DNA of 64,000 nucleotides from Nocardiopsis suaedae (GCF_027706745.1 NZ_JAQFWP010000006.1:85605-149604); one strand, 5' to 3'. Counted from the first letter of the stretch, positions 23,894 through 32,792 are shown. Translations and numbers: made by a program. The notes: generated from the letters alone by a model not told the origin.

Positions 23894-25278
23894 GCGCTCA
23901 CCTCCCGCTGGTGGCCGTCACCGGCCGGGGCGCCCTCGGCCAGCTCCAGGCGGACGGTCTCGGGCACGTGCCGGTCCACGCCCTCCACGGTGAGCCGGAC
24001 CGAGCGCTCGGGCTCGTCGTCCTCGGCACCGGGGTGGCGGGGCAGCTCCACGGTGACCGCGTCGCCGGACTCGGGCAGGCGCCGCAGCTCGGCGATGACC
24101 AGTCCGCCGATGGTCTCGTAGTCCCCGTCGGGCAGGTCGTGGCCGAGCAGGCGCTCGACCTCGTCGACGTGCGCGGCGCCCGGCAGCAGCCAGCTGCCGT
24201 CCTCGCCCACACGCGCGTCGCCCTCGTCCTCGGGGTCGTGCTCGTCGGCGATCTCGCCCACCAGCTCCTCGGCCAGGTCCTCGGTGGTGACGACCCCGGC
24301 CAGGCCGCCGTACTCGTCGACCACGCAGGCGAACTCCTCGCCCGCGTCGCGCAGCCGGTCGAGCACCTCGGGCAGCGCCAGCGAGGCCGGGACCAGCACC
24401 GCCTGGCGCTGCACGTCCTTGACCAGGACCGTGTCCAGGTCGGCGTCGCCCAGGGCGAGCACGTCGCGCAGGCACACCACGCCGGTGACGTCGTCGACGT
24501 CGTCGCCCATCACCGGGAAGCGGGAGTGGCCCACGGCCATCAGCTCCACCACCCGGCTGACCGGGTCGGCGGCCTGCACGGTGCTCACGTGCGGGCGCGG
24601 GATCATGGCGTGCTCGGCGGTGCGGTCGTGGAAGTCCAGCGTGCGGTCCAGCAGGGTGGACAGCTCGGCGGTCAGGTCGCCGCTCTCGCGGGACTCCTCC
24701 ACGATCTTCTCCAGGTCGGCCGGGGTGGCCGCGTGCTGGACGTCCTCGACCGGCTCGATGCGCACCGCCTTGAGCAGCAGCACCGCCGCCTGGTCGAACA
24801 GGCGGATGATCCACCCGAACAGGCGCAGGTAGATGCCGGTGGACAGGGCCAGCCAGCGGGCCACCGGCTCGGGCCGGGCGATCGCCAGGTTCTTGGGGAA
24901 CAGCTCACCGAAGACCATCTGCACCACGGTGGAGAACAGCAGGGCCAGGGCCGTGCCGATCGCCAGGCCGGTCCCGGCCGGGACGCCCGCCACCCCCAGC
25001 AGGTCCCCGAGGCCGGCGCCGAGCAGGGGCTCGGCCACCGACCCGACCAGCAGGCCGGTGACGGTGATGCCCAGCTGCGCCCCGGAGAGCATGAAGGAGG
25101 TGCGGCCGGTGATGTTCAGGGCCCGCTTGGCACCGGTGTCGCCCTGGGAGGCGCGCGCCTTGAGGCGGGAGCGGTCCACGGCCATGTAGCCGAACTCTTG
25201 GGCGACGAAGTAGCCGGTCGCCAGGGTGATCAGCATGATCACCAGCACTCCGAGGAGGATGCTCAGCAGGATGCTCAC
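23890..25278 (-). CDS. CNNM/CorC-type membrane protein (DUF21 + CBS pair + CorC_HlyC)
   Basis: 462 residues, GTG at 25278. DUF21 domain (1-185; ATGYFVAQEFGYMAVDRSRL, FGELFPKNLAI), CBS pair (about 205-330; MIPRPHVSTV, AGEEFACVVDEYGGLAGVVT), then the C-terminal CorC_HlyC domain (about 345-440; LPDGDYETIGGLVIAELRRLP). The length and order match full-size hemolysin C/CorC family proteins (about 430-460). First of a coupled two-gene operon. The 5' leader contains a 10-bp-stem hairpin that could act on expression. Confidence 0.92.
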   Translation of the reverse strand: MSILLSILLGVLVIMLITLATGYFVAQEFGYMAVDRSRLKARASQGDTGAKRALNITGRTSFMLSGAQLGITVTGLLVGSVAEPLLGAGLGDLLGVAGVPAGTGLAIGTALALLFSTVVQMVFGELFPKNLAIARPEPVARWLALSTGIYLRLFGWIIRLFDQAAVLLLKAVRIEPVEDVQHAATPADLEKIVEESRESGDLTAELSTLLDRTLDFHDRTAEHAMIPRPHVSTVQAADPVSRVVELMAVGHSRFPVMGDDVDDVTGVVCLRDVLALGDADLDTVLVKDVQRQAVLVPASLALPEVLDRLRDAGEEFACVVDEYGGLAGVVTTEDLAEELVGEIADEHDPEDEGDARVGEDGSWLLPGAAHVDEVERLLGHDLPDGDYETIGGLVIAELRRLPESGDAVTVELPRHPGAEDDEPERSVRLTVEGVDRHVPETVRLELAEGAPAGDGHQREVSA

Positions 25279-25589
25279 CGGGCACGCTCCATGGGCGTGC
25301 GGGGGAGGCGGCCGGGCAGGGCGCGGCGCACGGCCTCGGAGCTCTCACTCCCGGTGCGCGCGCCCGATGGTGATGGCGGTTCCTCGGGTTCGGGGGTGCA
25401 GCGCCCTGTCAGCGGGAGGGCGCTGCCGGTACTTCGGGACGGGTCCACGTGTCCTCTCTCAGATCGGTGCGGGTACTACGAGGATACGAACAGCGGGTCG
25501 GAGAAATTCCCTGGCGCCGGCGGTTGAATCCGACCGGGGCGGCCGAATTTCGTGGCGGCCCCACCTGCGCGGACGCGCGGATCGGGCCC
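25279..25589 (-). promoter_or_regulatory. Leader of CNNM/CorC operon, 311 bp
   Basis: Between the operon start and the end of the minus-strand SpoU gene. It holds the hairpin GCAGCGCCCT/AGGGCGCTGC (25398-25426, 9-nt loop), about 120 nt upstream of the start codon, and an AT-richer patch at 25460-25560 likely to contain the promoter. I could not match a known metal riboswitch. Confidence 0.4.
25398..25426 (-). promoter_or_regulatory. Leader hairpin upstream of CNNM/CorC operon
   Basis: Perfect 10-bp inverted repeat in the transcribed leader or promoter region. It could be a terminator for the SpoU side or an attenuator; no T-run seen. Confidence 0.4.
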
Positions 25590-26189
25590 TCAGTCGCGGG
25601 TGGCGGGCGCCCCGGCGCCGGGCGCACCGGGCGCCTCGTGGGCCCCAGGGGCCTCGGGGCCGGAGGCGGCCCACTCCCGGCGCCGGGCCTCGGCCAGGGC
25701 GATGGAGGCGGCGACCGCCACGTTGAGCGAGCCCACCCGGCCCACCTGCGGGATGTAGGCGGTGGCGTCGGCGGCGGCCAGCAGGGTGGGGGAGCAGCCG
25801 TGGTCCTCGGCGCCCAGGGCGATGCACACGTCGCCCTCCAGGGGGGCCTCGTGCAGCGCCATGGCGCCCTCGGCCAGCTCCAGGGCCACCACGCGGAACC
25901 CGGCCTCGCGGGCGGCGCGCGCCGCCTCGGCTCCGGTGCGGGTGCGCTCCAGGCGCAGCTTGGCCTCCGAGCCCAGGGCGGTCTTGCCGACCTGGGGGTG
26001 GGAGGGGTCGGCGGTGTTGCCGGCCAGCCAGGCCGCCTCCACGCCGAACACGGCGGCGGTGCGCAGGATCGAGCCCAGGTTGAAGGGCTGGGTGACGGAC
26101 TCGGCGATCAGGGCCAGGCGGCCCTCGGTGCGGCGGCGCCAGAGGCGGTTGAGGCGCTTGACGTCGGTGGGGCGGAGCTGTCTGCTCAC
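25590..26189 (-). CDS. SpoU/TrmH-family RNA 2'-O-methyltransferase
   Basis: 199 residues, GTG 26189. SPOUT trefoil-knot methyltransferase with its three motifs: motif 1 LIAESVTQPFNLGSILRTAA (Asn-x-Gly...Arg), motif 2 VCIALGAEDHGCSP, motif 3 IPQVGRVGSLNVAVAASIAL. It transfers methyl from SAM to a ribose 2'-OH of tRNA or rRNA. The N-terminal extension (RLNRLWRRRTEGRLA) resembles TrmH (Gm18 tRNA) proteins more than RlmB. An Ala/Pro/Gly tail of 25 residues is disordered. 147 bp downstream of the RsmC-like gene, same strand. Confidence 0.88.
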   Translation of the reverse strand: MSRQLRPTDVKRLNRLWRRRTEGRLALIAESVTQPFNLGSILRTAAVFGVEAAWLAGNTADPSHPQVGKTALGSEAKLRLERTRTGAEAARAAREAGFRVVALELAEGAMALHEAPLEGDVCIALGAEDHGCSPTLLAAADATAYIPQVGRVGSLNVAVAASIALAEARRREWAASGPEAPGAHEAPGAPGAGAPATRD

Positions 26190-26336
26190 CTGTGCTCGGG
26201 TTTCCTCGTCGAAGTCGTGCGGTCCGGGGCGGCCGGTCGGCCCCCCGCAGGTGCGGTAGGCGCAAGGATAGCCGCCCGTCGGCGTCCGGCGCCGGTCGGC
26301 TGCGCCGGGCGGGGTGGGGCGGAGCGGGCGGCGCCC

Positions 26337-26966
26337 TCAGGGGCGGGCGACGCGCAGCACCCGGTACCCGGCCCGGGAGGCGGCGCGGGCGGTGGGCCAG
26401 CCCTGCTCCTCCAGCCAGCGGTGCAGCGAGTCGGCGCCCAGGTTGCGCTGGACCACCAGGTGGGCCGAGGCGCCGGGGGCCAGGCGGGGCAGCCAGCACC
26501 CCAGCAGGGCGTGCAGGGCGGGCTTGCCGATGCGGATGGGCGGGTTGGACCACAGGGCGTCGAACGGACCCTGCTCGGGGCCCGGCCCAGGGCCGGGGGA
26601 GGCGGCTGCGCCGGCCGCCGCGACCTGCAGGAACTCGGCGTTGTCCAGCCCGGCGGTGCGGGCGTTGCGCGCGGCCAGCTCGACGGCGCGCGCGTTCACG
26701 TCCACCCCCAGCACGCGGGCGCCCGGCGCCCGGGCGGCCATGGCCAGCGCCACCGGCCCGTACCCGCAGCCCAGGTCGAGCAGGCGCCCGGCGCCGGGCG
26801 GGGCGGGCACCGACTCCAGCAGCACCCGGGTGCCCAGGTCGACCTTGCCGGGGGAGAAGACCCCGCTGTCGGTGTCCAGCCGCAGGTGCAGGTCGGGCAG
26901 GACCAGGTCGACGCTTCCGGGGCGGCTCGCCGCGCCCGGGGAGGGGGCGAAGTAGTGCTCTGACAC
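26337..26966 (-). CDS. RsmC-like SAM methyltransferase (small-subunit rRNA m2G family)
   Basis: 209 residues, GTG 26966. Class I Rossmann fold: SPGKVDLGTRVLLESVPAPP, motif I LLDLGCGYGPVALAMA, acidic motif II VLGVDVNARAVELAARN, and the catalytic NPPY-type tetrapeptide as SNPP in ALWSNPPIRIGKPALH, which marks base N-methylation (m2G/m6A). The length equals the single-domain actinobacterial RsmC/YbiN homologues, not the duplicated enterobacterial RsmC. Divergent from an SDR gene with an inverted-repeat operator between them. Confidence 0.88.
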   Translation of the reverse strand: MSEHYFAPSPGAASRPGSVDLVLPDLHLRLDTDSGVFSPGKVDLGTRVLLESVPAPPGAGRLLDLGCGYGPVALAMAARAPGARVLGVDVNARAVELAARNARTAGLDNAEFLQVAAAGAAASPGPGPGPEQGPFDALWSNPPIRIGKPALHALLGCWLPRLAPGASAHLVVQRNLGADSLHRWLEEQGWPTARAASRAGYRVLRVARP

Positions 26967-27037
26967 GCGACGACGCTACCACCAGGGCGGACACGGCCCC
27001 GCCGGGCGGCGCGGGGCGGGGGAGGGGCGTATCACAA

Positions 27038-27051
27038 ACCGAGCGGTCGGT
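27038..27051. promoter_or_regulatory. ACCGA-N4-TCGGT inverted repeat in divergent promoter
   Basis: Perfect 5-bp arms around GCGG, next to AT-richer TATCACAAA, 58 bp before the SDR start and 72 bp from the methyltransferase start. It resembles operators of TetR regulators of lipid or acyl-CoA genes; no such regulator is adjacent. Confidence 0.45.
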
Positions 27052-27108
27052 AGTGTTGGGGCGGACCCGGCCGCGCCCCGCGGCCCCACCGTGCGAAAGG
27101 ACCCCCAC

Positions 27109-27864
27109 GTGCAGCGATTCACCGGCAAGACCGCCGTCGTCACCGGCGCCAGCCGCGGCATCGGGCTGGCCGCCGCCCGCCGCATCGTCGACGAGGGCGG
27201 CCGCGTGGTCATCACCGCCCGCACCCCCGAACCGCTGGAGAAGGCCGCGGCCGAGCTCGGCGGCCCCGAGCACGCCCTGGCCGTGCCCGGCAAGGCCCAC
27301 GACCCCGGGCACCGCGACCAGGCGGTGGCCCGCGCCCTGGAGGCCTTCGGGTCGCTGGACGTCCTGGTCAACAACACCGGCATCAACCCGGTCTTCGACG
27401 CCCTGGTCAACGTCGAACCCGCCACCATGGCCAAGATCTTCGAGGTCAACGTCACCGCGGCCGCCTCCTGGACGGCCGCCGCGCACGCGGCCTGGATGAA
27501 GGAGCACGGCGGCGCGGTGGTCAACGTCGCCTCCCTGGCCGGACAGCACCCCTCGCCCGGCATCGCCGCCTACGGCGCCAGCAAGGCGGCGCTGATCAAC
27601 CTCACCCGCCAGTTCGCCTACGAGCTGGCCCCGGCCGTGCGGGTGAACGCGGTGGCGCCCGCGGTGGTCAAGACCGACTTCGCCCAGGCCCTCTTCGCCG
27701 ACAACGAGGACGAGGTCACCAAGGGCTACCCGCTGGGCCGCCTGGGGGTGCCCGCCGACGTGGGCGCCGCCATCGCCTTCCTGGCCTCCGAGGACGCCTC
27801 CTGGGTGACCGGCCAGACCATCACCCTGGACGGCGGCCGCACCCTGGGCGCCGGAGTGGAGTGA
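27109..27864 (+). CDS. Short-chain dehydrogenase/reductase (FabG-like)
   Basis: 251 residues. I use the GTG at 27109 (AAAGGA seven bases upstream) rather than 27091. Classical SDR: TGASRGIG cofactor loop (residues 12-19), NNTG at about 86-89 (usual NNAG), catalytic Ser in NVASLAG, Tyr-x-x-x-Lys in YGASKAAL, and the C-terminal SWVTGQTITLDGGRTLG. An NAD(P)H-dependent 3-oxoacyl reductase or alcohol dehydrogenase is likely. The upstream inverted repeat suggests control by a TetR-type regulator. A strong hairpin follows 40 bp after the stop. Confidence 0.9.
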   Translation: MQRFTGKTAVVTGASRGIGLAAARRIVDEGGRVVITARTPEPLEKAAAELGGPEHALAVPGKAHDPGHRDQAVARALEAFGSLDVLVNNTGINPVFDALVNVEPATMAKIFEVNVTAAASWTAAAHAAWMKEHGGAVVNVASLAGQHPSPGIAAYGASKAALINLTRQFAYELAPAVRVNAVAPAVVKTDFAQALFADNEDEVTKGYPLGRLGVPADVGAAIAFLASEDASWVTGQTITLDGGRTLGAGVE

Positions 27865-27904
27865 GCACCGCCCCCGCAGGCGCCCCGGCCGCCCCGTGAC
27901 CGCA

Positions 27905-27942
27905 CCGCGGCCCCCGCCCGCACCGCGGGGGCGGGGCCGCGG
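27905..27942 (+). terminator. Terminator after SDR gene
   Basis: CCGCGGCCCC-C-GCCC folds on GGGCGGGGCCGCGG with one bulge. Confidence 0.6.
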
Positions 27943-28108
27943 CGAGGCGTCCGCCACCCCGCCCGCGCGCCGAGGCGCCCACGCCCCCGTGCCCACGGGA
28001 GTCCCCGCAGGTCGCACCGGCCGACCCGGTGCCGGACCGGGCATTGCAATAGCGCGCCCGTCCAAGGAAGATGGGGTTAATCGGACATCTCGCAATCAGG
28101 GAGGCCCG

Positions 28109-28318
28109 ATGAGAGCACGTGTCGGAGACCTGCTGGTCGTTGAGGGCCGGCGCGAGGACACCGGCCGCAAGACGGGGGTCGTCACCGAGGTCCGAGGGGC
28201 GGAGGGGGCTCCGCCCTACCAGGTCCGGTGGGTGGACGAGGACCAGGACGTGCTCGTCTACCCCGGCCCCGACGCCCACATCGAGGGCGCCCGCGAGGAC
28301 GGGGGGCCCACAGGCTGA
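28109..28318 (+). CDS. DUF1918 domain protein
   Basis: 69 residues from ATG 28109 (AGGGAGG upstream). MRARVGDLLVVEGRRED, followed by TGVVTEVRGAEGAPPYQVRW and DEDQDVLVYPGPDAHI, is the DUF1918 SH3-like barrel, a small actinobacterial protein of unknown function that often neighbours DUF1876 proteins, as here. Cytoplasmic; the charged surface suggests nucleic-acid or protein binding, but this is inference. Confidence 0.88.
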   Translation: MRARVGDLLVVEGRREDTGRKTGVVTEVRGAEGAPPYQVRWVDEDQDVLVYPGPDAHIEGAREDGGPTG

Positions 28319-28377
28319 CGGTGGGCCCCGCCGGGGGCGAGCAAGGACACGGGGAAGGACACTGGGGGGTGGCCTTC

Positions 28378-28653
28378 ATGCACACCATGAAGCGCTGGAA
28401 CATCGAGATCATGCTCTCCGAGGAGAGCGAGGGCGAGCAGGCCCGCACCTGGGCCGACGCCGGACTGCACGCCGAGGACGGCACCGACCTGCACGGCCGG
28501 GGGATGGCGCGCAAGCACCCGGCCGACTCCGACGCCCCGGAGATCGGCGAGGAGCTCGCCGTCTCGCGCGCGCTCGCCGACTTGGCCCGCCAGCTCAGGC
28601 AGGTCGCCGCCGAGGACATCTCCGACAACACCGGGGCCCCCTGGCGCCCGTGA
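28378..28653 (+). CDS. DUF1876 (dsRBD-like) domain protein
   Basis: 91 residues from ATG 28378; nine codons in there is KRWNIEIMLSEE, the conserved start of DUF1876, then DLHGRGMARKHPAD and EIGEELAVSRALADLARQLR. The family has an alpha-beta fold likened to double-stranded RNA-binding domains and is common in actinomycetes as stress-induced small proteins. It lies 59 bp after the DUF1918 gene, probably in the same transcript. Function not known. A 9-bp-stem hairpin follows the stop. Confidence 0.85.
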   Translation: MHTMKRWNIEIMLSEESEGEQARTWADAGLHAEDGTDLHGRGMARKHPADSDAPEIGEELAVSRALADLARQLRQVAAEDISDNTGAPWRP

Positions 28654-29002
28654 GACCGCACCGACCAGCGCCCGGCCCCATGGCGCCGGGCGCCTTCATG
28701 CCGCCGCCGTCCGCGCGGCACGGAACACGGCCCCGCCCAGGCGCGAACGCCTGTGGCCTTCGCCACCGGAACCCCCCGGCGGTGTGCGGCCCCCGCACCC
28801 CGCCGAACGGCCCCGGGCGGCCTCCGTCCGCCGCCCCGACCGGCCCGGAAACCCCGGCCCTGCACCGCCGGACGCCCGACCGCCCCGGCCGCCCGCCCCT
28901 GCCCCGACGGGCCGCGGCGGCGACCGCGCGGCCGGATGTGGACGCCCTCTGTCACCGACTTCTCCACCGCACCGTGACCAACCTGATGCAGACTCAGCGC
29001 TC
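28654..29002 (+). other. Intergenic region, 349 bp
   Basis: Contains the hairpin at 28668-28693 and otherwise very GC-rich DNA with no believable frame. The last 60 bp are AT-richer and should hold the promoter of the APC permease. Confidence 0.4.
28668..28693 (+). terminator. Terminator after DUF1876 gene
   Basis: GCGCCCGGC/GCCGGGCGC, perfect 9-bp stem with an 8-nt loop, 15 bp after the stop. Confidence 0.6.
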
Positions 29003-30247
29003 ATGACCACCCGAACCGGAACGCAGGGTGCCTCCACGGTCCTCACCGGCGCCGCCGCACTGGCCGGCGCCGGGGTCTTCGCCGTGCTCGCACCCGCCGC
29101 GGACGAGGCGGGGACCTGGCTGACGGCCGCGGTGCCCCTGGCCGCCGCCGTCGCCCTGTGCACCGCGGTGTCGACCGCCCGCCTGGCCTCCGCCCACCCG
29201 GGCACCGGCGGCGCGCGCGTCTACGCCCGCGAACGGCTCGGCGACCCCTGGGGGGCCATCGCCGCCTGGGCCTGGGCCGTGGGCACCACCGCCGCGGCCG
29301 CCGCCGCGGCGCTGGCCCTGGCCGAAAACCTGGCGCCCGAGCGGGGGCGCTCGGCCGCCATGGCCGCCCTGGCCGTGGCCGCCGCCCTGGCATGGGCCGG
29401 GCCGCGGGCGCGCCGCTGGGCCGGGCGCCTGGCCCTGGCCACGGGGGTCCTGGCCGTGGCCGCCCTGGTCGCCGCCGCCTGGACCGCGGGCACGGCCGAC
29501 CCCGACCGGCTGCAGCTCGACGGCGCCTGGCCCGGCTCCTTCGGCGCCCTGGGAGCGGCCGGGACGCTCTTCCTGGCCTTCGCCGGGACGGTGCGCATCG
29601 CCGAGGCCGCCCCACGGCCCCGGCAGGGCGCCGTCCCCGTCGTGCCCGCGTTCGCCCTGGCAGGGGTGGCGTTGCTGTACCTGACCCTCGGGGCCTGGGC
29701 CGTCGCCGTGCTGGGCCCCTACCGGGCGGGCTTCGGCGCCCCCGTGGTCGACGCCGTCGCGGCCTCGGGCCGACCGGCCCTGGGGGCGGCCGCCGTCGCC
29801 GCCGCGGCGGCCGTGGCGAGCCTGGGCGCCGGGGCGGTGCTGCTCTCCTCAGCGGCCCGCGCGGCCGGGGTCCTGGCCCAGGAGCGGGCCCTGCCCGCGG
29901 TGCTGGAGGGGCCGACGCGCTCCTGGGCGGCCACGGCGGTGGCCGCGGGGGCGGCGGTCGCGGTGCTGGAGCCCGCGACGGCGGTGGGCATCGCCGCCTT
30001 CGCCCTGCTCGCCTACCACCTGCTGGCCAATGCCTCGGCTCTGCGCCTGGGCGCCGATGAGGACCGCCCGCCGCTGCTGGTGGCCCTGGGAGGCCTGGCC
30101 GGGTGCGTGGTGCTGGGGCTCAGCCTGCCGCTGCCGACCGTGGTGATGGCGCTGGCGGCGGTCGGTTCGGCCGCGGCGGTGTGGCTGGCCAGGCTCCATC
30201 TGAACACCGCCGCCGGGGTGCTCGGGGAGAAGCAGCACACCGAATGA
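29003..30247 (+). CDS. APC-superfamily amino-acid permease, divergent
   Basis: 414 residues from ATG 29003. About eleven or twelve hydrophobic helices; TM1 has the APC Gly-rich unwound segment as GAAALAGAGVFAVLAP, and later VYARERLGDPWGAIAAWAWA and GAVLLSSAARAAGVLAQERA match conserved helix 2-3 and cytoplasmic-loop positions (the latter like FAxARDGxLP of the family). It is extremely Ala-rich and slightly short (family about 450), with no soluble tail. Likely imports an amino acid or related amine; the substrate is not predictable. Stand-alone. Confidence 0.8.
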   Translation: MTTRTGTQGASTVLTGAAALAGAGVFAVLAPAADEAGTWLTAAVPLAAAVALCTAVSTARLASAHPGTGGARVYARERLGDPWGAIAAWAWAVGTTAAAAAAALALAENLAPERGRSAAMAALAVAAALAWAGPRARRWAGRLALATGVLAVAALVAAAWTAGTADPDRLQLDGAWPGSFGALGAAGTLFLAFAGTVRIAEAAPRPRQGAVPVVPAFALAGVALLYLTLGAWAVAVLGPYRAGFGAPVVDAVAASGRPALGAAAVAAAAAVASLGAGAVLLSSAARAAGVLAQERALPAVLEGPTRSWAATAVAAGAAVAVLEPATAVGIAAFALLAYHLLANASALRLGADEDRPPLLVALGGLAGCVVLGLSLPLPTVVMALAAVGSAAAVWLARLHLNTAAGVLGEKQHTE

Positions 30248-30366
30248 CGGCGCGGGCGGTGCCCGGCATGCCGGGGGAACGGCCCTGACGCGGGGCGGCG
30301 ACGGCGCAGGTCGGCGGCCAGAGGCGCTGCATTGTCGGCCGTGCGGCGTGCGCGTGGTCACCGGGG

Positions 30367-30762
30367 ATGGCGGCGACGGCGCGCGGCGAGTGGGCCGGTT
30401 CGGCCGCGGCGATGGCCGAGACCTCCAACGAGATCGGCAACGTCCTGGGGATCGCCCTGCTGGGGTCCCTGGCGGCGCTGATCTTCCGGTCGCTGGGCCC
30501 GGACCTGGCGCCCACGCTGAACGAGACCGCGGAGCTGCCCGGGGTGGGCGCGGCGGCGCCGGCCCAGGCCGAGTCGGCGTTCATGGCCGGGCCGCACGCG
30601 GTGGCGGTCGTGGCGGGGCTATTGCACGCGGGGCTGGGGGCGCTGGCGCTGCGGTGGCTCCCGAAGGGGCGAACGGCCCCTGAGGGGCAGGCCGAGCCGG
30701 GGGAGGGGAGCGGCGGCGCGGACGCGTCCCAGGCCCTGGAGGGAGTGCGGGGCGTGCGCTGA
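30367..30762 (+). pseudogene. MFS drug transporter (DHA2/EmrB type), C-terminal relic
   Basis: 131 codons remaining. SAAAMAETSNEIGNVLGIAL is the conserved segment of 14-TM EmrB/QacA-type exporters (near TM11), followed by two hydrophobic helices and a hydrophilic tail. The preceding 350-plus residues that form the pump are missing, and the relic begins about 120 bp after the permease gene with no clear start or ribosome site. A truncated gene, probably left by deletion. Copy D of the structured repeat follows at 30905. Confidence 0.7.
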
Positions 30763-30904
30763 CGGACGACGTGTTGCGCCGTGGTTCCGGCGCCCCGCGC
30801 ACCACTGCGGGCGGCGCCTTCGGGCGAGGGGAGGGGGGACCGCGGGGGCGCCCTATGGGGGCCACCGGGGGCGCGCCGTTAGGAGGGCGGAAAGGAGAAC
30901 CGCG

Positions 30905-30981
30905 GCGCGCGCTGGGGAGGATGTGCGGGCTCGTTCTCCCAGCGCGCGGGAACGGCGGTCCCGTAATCTACGTTATAAAGC
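30905..30981 (+). repeat. Dispersed structured intergenic repeat, copy D (77 nt, diverged)
   Basis: Same order of boxes as copies A-C. GCGCGCTGGGGAGG near the start and CTCCCAGCGCGC 18 nt later form a perfect outer stem (GCGCGCTGGG/CCCAGCGCGC), and the core reads ATCTACGTTATAAAGCC with one base deleted before it. Pairing kept despite sequence change supports a folded element. Confidence 0.65.
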
Positions 30982-31019
30982 CAGAGGTGGAGTGACATCC
31001 TTCACTCTTCACCACACAT

Positions 31020-31051
31020 AAAAAAATCGCGCCGCTCCGCGGCACGCGATT
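31020..31051 (-). terminator. Intrinsic terminator of NUDIX-HAD operon
   Basis: Read on the minus strand: AATCGCG...CGCGATT stem with an inner CCG/CGG, then seven T. A classical rho-independent terminator, about 200 nt after the NUDIX stop. Confidence 0.75.
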
Positions 31052-31254
31052 ACCCCGCACCGGGTCCCATGCAGGCCTGCCGCCGCCCGAAGGCGGGCAG
31101 GACGCCGACCGGGCAGGAAGGCGCGCCCCGGCGGGGCAAGACACCGCGGACCTGCGCCGACGCCCCATGGGCGCTCTCAGAAGCCGCAGGAGCCCCACCC
31201 GGCCCACGGCATTTCTCGGACCCAACAAGGCGCACAGGGCCCGCACAGGCCCAC

Positions 31255-32076
31255 TCAGGCCCCGCTCGCGCCCTCCGGGGCCTCAGGGGAGCGGGACAGC
31301 AGGCCCAGCCCCCGCCGCGCCGTCGCCGACAGCGCCAGGTGCGGCAGGTCCTCGGGCAGGAACCAGGCGCAGTCGGACGTGGAACCGCCCACCTCCAGCA
31401 CCCGCGGCTCACCCGGCTCGGCCACATGGGCGTGGAAGAACACCCACACCCCGTAGATCTCGGTCTCCTCGGCCTCGGGCCCGCGCACCCCGCTGCTGTG
31501 GTGGTGCACCACGCCCACCATGGCGCCCACCCCCGCGTCCTGGCCGGTCTCCTCGGCCACCTCGCGGCGCAGCGCGGCGCGCACCTGCTCACCGTGGTCG
31601 ACCCCGCCGCCCGGCAGGTGCCAGGTGCCCTCGCCCGGGAACCCCTCGGCGATGCGCGACAGCAGCAACCGCCCCGCCGGATCGGTGACCAGCCCGTAGC
31701 CGCCCAGCCGCCGCAGCGACGGGCCCGGCCGCGGCGGCTCCTCGGCCGCCAGCTCGGCCGCCGACGGCAGGAGGCCGCCCGGGGGCCAGGCGGCACCGGG
31801 GCCGGTGCCGCCTTCGCGGACCGCCGCATACGGGGCGAACAGCAGCCGGTCCACGTGCATGTCCACTGGGCCCTCGGGTCCCTCCAGCGCCACCAGCTCG
31901 GCGCGCACGTCCAGCGCCTCCAGGCGCGCGTGCCCGTCCAGCCCGGCCGAGAGCCGCGCCGCCTGTACCGGGTCCTGCCCGAACAGCAGCCGCGCACCGC
32001 GCTCGGCCCCGGCCACGTGCACCGCGGTCCGGCGCACGCGGCGCGCGCCGGGGCGCCCGAAGGCGCCGCCGCTCAC
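31255..32076 (-). CDS. NUDIX hydrolase
   Basis: 273 residues, GTG at 32076 overlapping the HAD gene's TGA (GTGA). The C-terminal half (about 125-265) is a NUDIX domain: [13 protein letters not shown] leads into [10 protein letters not shown], together the G-x5-E-x7-R-E-x2-E-E-x-G box, complete. The N-terminal 115 residues form a second, unrecognised domain, with [20 protein letters not shown] and RLLFAPYAA, possibly a pre-NUDIX domain as in some actinomycete fusions. Hydrolyses a nucleoside-diphosphate-linked substrate; coupling to a HAD phosphatase suggests stepwise dephosphorylation. Confidence 0.85.
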   Translation of the reverse strand: MSGGAFGRPGARRVRRTAVHVAGAERGARLLFGQDPVQAARLSAGLDGHARLEALDVRAELVALEGPEGPVDMHVDRLLFAPYAAVREGGTGPGAAWPPGGLLPSAAELAAEEPPRPGPSLRRLGGYGLVTDPAGRLLLSRIAEGFPGEGTWHLPGGGVDHGEQVRAALRREVAEETGQDAGVGAMVGVVHHHSSGVRGPEAEETEIYGVWVFFHAHVAEPGEPRVLEVGGSTSDCAWFLPEDLPHLALSATARRGLGLLSRSPEAPEGASGA

Positions 32077-32792
32077 CGCAGCTCCGGCGCGGTGACCAGG
32101 CCCACCAGGTCGCCCAGCCCTCCGATCACCCGCACGTCCTGCTGGTCGCGGTGGGCGCCGCGCCGGTCCACCAGCAGCGGGCGCATGCCCCCGGCCGCCG
32201 CCCCCAGGGCGTCGGCGTGCACCTGGTCGCCCACGTGCCAGCACATCTGCGGGTCCACCCCCATCTGGCGGGCCGCGGCGTGGAAGATCCGCGGGTCGGG
32301 CTTGCCCGCCCCGGCCGTGTCGGCGCACACCACGGCCCGGAAGTGCCCCGTCAGGCCCATCCGGTCCAGCTTCTGGCGCTGCAGCTCCTCCACCCCGTTG
32401 GTGATCACCCCCAGGCCGATGCCGGCCTGGGCCAGCTCGGCCAGGGCCGGGGCCACGTCCGGGAAGGCCTGCCAGGCGCCGCTGTGCGCCTCCAGGTACT
32501 GGCGGTACAGGTCGTCGCAGGCCTGGTCGGGCACCGAGGAGTGGCCGGCCTGCACCGCCAGCGCGCGGACGCGCTCGCGGCGCTGCTCCTGAAGGCCCAT
32601 CCGCCCGTCGATGTAGGCGCCGAAGGAGATCTCGGTCTGAACCTCCCACAGGGTGCGGGCGGCGTTGTAGTCGGGGTGCCCGAGCCGGTCCATCAGGGTG
32701 CGCAGGCCCGCGTCGCTGGCCGCCCTATCGTCCAGCAGGGTGTCGTCCAGGTCGAAGAAGATCACCGCGGGCGCGGTGGCGGTATCCGGCAT
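32073..32792 (-). CDS. HAD-superfamily hydrolase
   Basis: 239 residues from the ATG at 32792 (an ATG three codons earlier is possible). Motif [12 protein letters not shown] (nucleophile and acid Asp), motif II VITNG, motif III Lys in [11 protein letters not shown], motif [16 protein letters not shown]: complete, subfamily I with an alpha-helical cap at about 20-95. Length and cap type resemble YjjG-like nucleotidases and phosphoglycolate-type phosphatases. Overlaps the NUDIX gene by four bases. Confidence 0.9.
   Translation of the reverse strand: MPDTATAPAVIFFDLDDTLLDDRAASDAGLRTLMDRLGHPDYNAARTLWEVQTEISFGAYIDGRMGLQEQRRERVRALAVQAGHSSVPDQACDDLYRQYLEAHSGAWQAFPDVAPALAELAQAGIGLGVITNGVEELQRQKLDRMGLTGHFRAVVCADTAGAGKPDPRIFHAAARQMGVDPQMCWHVGDQVHADALGAAAGGMRPLLVDRRGAHRDQQDVRVIGGLGDLVGLVTAPELR

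Larger units (their letters stand above)
30763..31254. other. Intergenic region, 492 bp, with repeat copy D and terminator
   Basis: Lies between the MFS relic (+) and the end of the NUDIX gene (-). It contains copy D (30905-30981) and a minus-strand intrinsic terminator (31020-31051). The rest is GC-rich without a gene. Confidence 0.6.
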
